Source of the DNA: CAVWCW01 sp965365625
Lineage (GTDB): Bacteria > Pseudomonadota > Gammaproteobacteria > Chromatiales > Chromatiaceae
NCBI GenBank assembly: GCA_965365625.1
Contig: CBDUCL010000106.1
Location: 1 to 9,679 of the forward strand
Direction: 5' to 3'
Length of the DNA: 9,679 nucleotides
The translations under genes and the position numbers were made by a program. The notes under the pieces were generated by a model. That model was not told where the DNA came from. It saw only the letters and a list, made by a program, of their open reading frames with translations, and ran no database searches. Every line of letters begins with the position of its first letter. Positions within the stretch are counted from its first letter, which is position 1. Positions 9,151 through 9,679 of this stretch are shown here, piece by piece.

Positions 9151-9516
9151 ATGCCAGAGATTGCCGACATCAACGATACCGAGCTCTGGATCGTTAAGAC
9201 CACGCTCAGGGAGCGCTACGGCGAGGAGCAAGAGATCGAATTACAGGTCGCCGACAGCGAGATCCGGCTGCTGCCCTCGGACCGCGAGCTGACCCCCTGC
9301 CCGGTCTTTTACTGGACCGAAGGGGGCTGCCATTTCGTCATCTTCAAGGCCGGCGACCGCAAGTATCGTAGCCAGTTCTTCTACAAGCCCTATCACCAGT
9401 TCAGCACCGGGCGCCGCGAATACGACGACCTCGCCGAATGCGTGGTCGCCACCCTCCAGGCACAGGCCGACTACGTGGCCCAAGAAGCGGGGGAAATCAA
9501 AAAGACCCGCCGCTAG
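9151..9516 (+). CDS. Conserved-looking hypothetical protein upstream of pfp
   Basis: A 121-aa protein I do not recognise. It has an acidic N-terminal half, a strand-rich middle with alternating aromatic residues (FYWTEGGCHFVIF at 53-65; KYRSQFFYKPYHQF at 71-84), and a helical C-terminal part ending in a basic tail, KKTRR. It has three cysteines (50, 60, 97) in no metal-binding pattern, and no signal peptide or membrane segment. GGGAG 5 nt before the ATG supports the start. Codon use and GC match the neighbours, so it is probably a genuine gene. It is 74 bp upstream of the phosphofructokinase gene on the same strand, and the two may share a transcript. A role linked to that enzyme would be only positional inference. 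Confidence 0.75.
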   Translation: MPEIADINDTELWIVKTTLRERYGEEQEIELQVADSEIRLLPSDRELTPCPVFYWTEGGCHFVIFKAGDRKYRSQFFYKPYHQFSTGRREYDDLAECVVATLQAQADYVAQEAGEIKKTRR

Positions 9517-9590
9517 CCAGCCGCCCGCAGCGCCGTCCGGCCGGCACGAATTCACAGACCAAGACCGAGTAGTTACTCAAGGGAGTCAGC

Positions 9591-9679
9591 ATGAGCAAGA
9601 AAAACGCCTTTTACGCCCAGTCCGGCGGCGTCACCGCCGTGATCAATGCATCGGCCTGCGGCGTGATCGAGACCGCCCG
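9591..9679 (+). CDS. pfp: 6-phosphofructokinase, probably pyrophosphate-dependent (5' part only)
   Basis: Only 29 complete codons are present before the window ends. They read MSKKNAFYAQSGGVTAVINA and continue SACGVIETA. The SGG-x5-N motif is the N-terminal nucleotide/PPi loop region of the phosphofructokinase family, and this version resembles the PPi-dependent clade found in methanotrophs and sulfur-oxidising gammaproteobacteria. Such enzymes reversibly interconvert fructose 6-phosphate and fructose 1,6-bisphosphate using PPi/Pi. AAGGGAG 5 nt upstream supports the ATG. The residues that separate ATP from PPi use lie beyond the window, so donor specificity is inferred from overall resemblance of the N-terminus. 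Confidence 0.85.
   Translation, partial: MSKKNAFYAQSGGVTAVINASACGVIETA

Overview
The window comes from a GC-rich gammaproteobacterium. The block leuS-lptE-holA with nadD and rsfS, and a ybeL-type gene divergent from leuS, matches the arrangement in Escherichia coli. Having proA next to nadD matches pseudomonads. A pyrophosphate-type phosphofructokinase at the right edge and the overall composition would suit a Chromatiales-like or other chemolithotrophic or methanotrophic relative. That lineage guess is inference.

Minus strand, 8220 down to 103: eight genes run in one direction with short gaps, in the order leuS, lptE, holA, proA, nadD, rsfS, a WYL-domain regulator and a HIRAN-domain protein. 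leuS charges tRNA-Leu. lptE encodes the outer-membrane lipoprotein partner of LptD in LPS export. holA encodes the delta subunit of the clamp loader. proA makes glutamate semialdehyde for proline. nadD makes deamido-NAD. rsfS silences ribosomes by blocking subunit joining. This is a housekeeping run with little functional unity. The last two genes (1566 to 103) occupy the place where rlmH and mrdA usually follow rsfS, and they are the accessory part of the window.

The only sizeable gap in that run is 2663-2793, between proA and nadD. It holds a tandem array of the heptamer CTCAGTC and a degenerate inverted copy, which together can form a long hairpin just ahead of a nadD start that has no visible Shine-Dalgarno sequence. 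This is the most unusual structure in the window.

Plus strand, 8221 to the end: a divergent intergenic region with a perfect TATAAT leads into a ybeL-like zinc-ribbon gene (8397-8939) that ends in a likely Rho-independent terminator. A 211-bp gap follows (8940-9150), with two small palindromes and a perfect 11-bp hairpin. Next come an unrecognised 121-aa gene (9151-9516) and the first 29 codons of a PPi-dependent phosphofructokinase gene (from 9591), which is cut by the window edge.

I see no RNA genes, insertion sequences, CRISPR arrays, prophage genes or clearly new multi-gene system. Positions 1-102 hold nothing I can support. The long plus-strand reading frames opposite leuS, proA and rsfS/WYL are shadows of the minus-strand genes.
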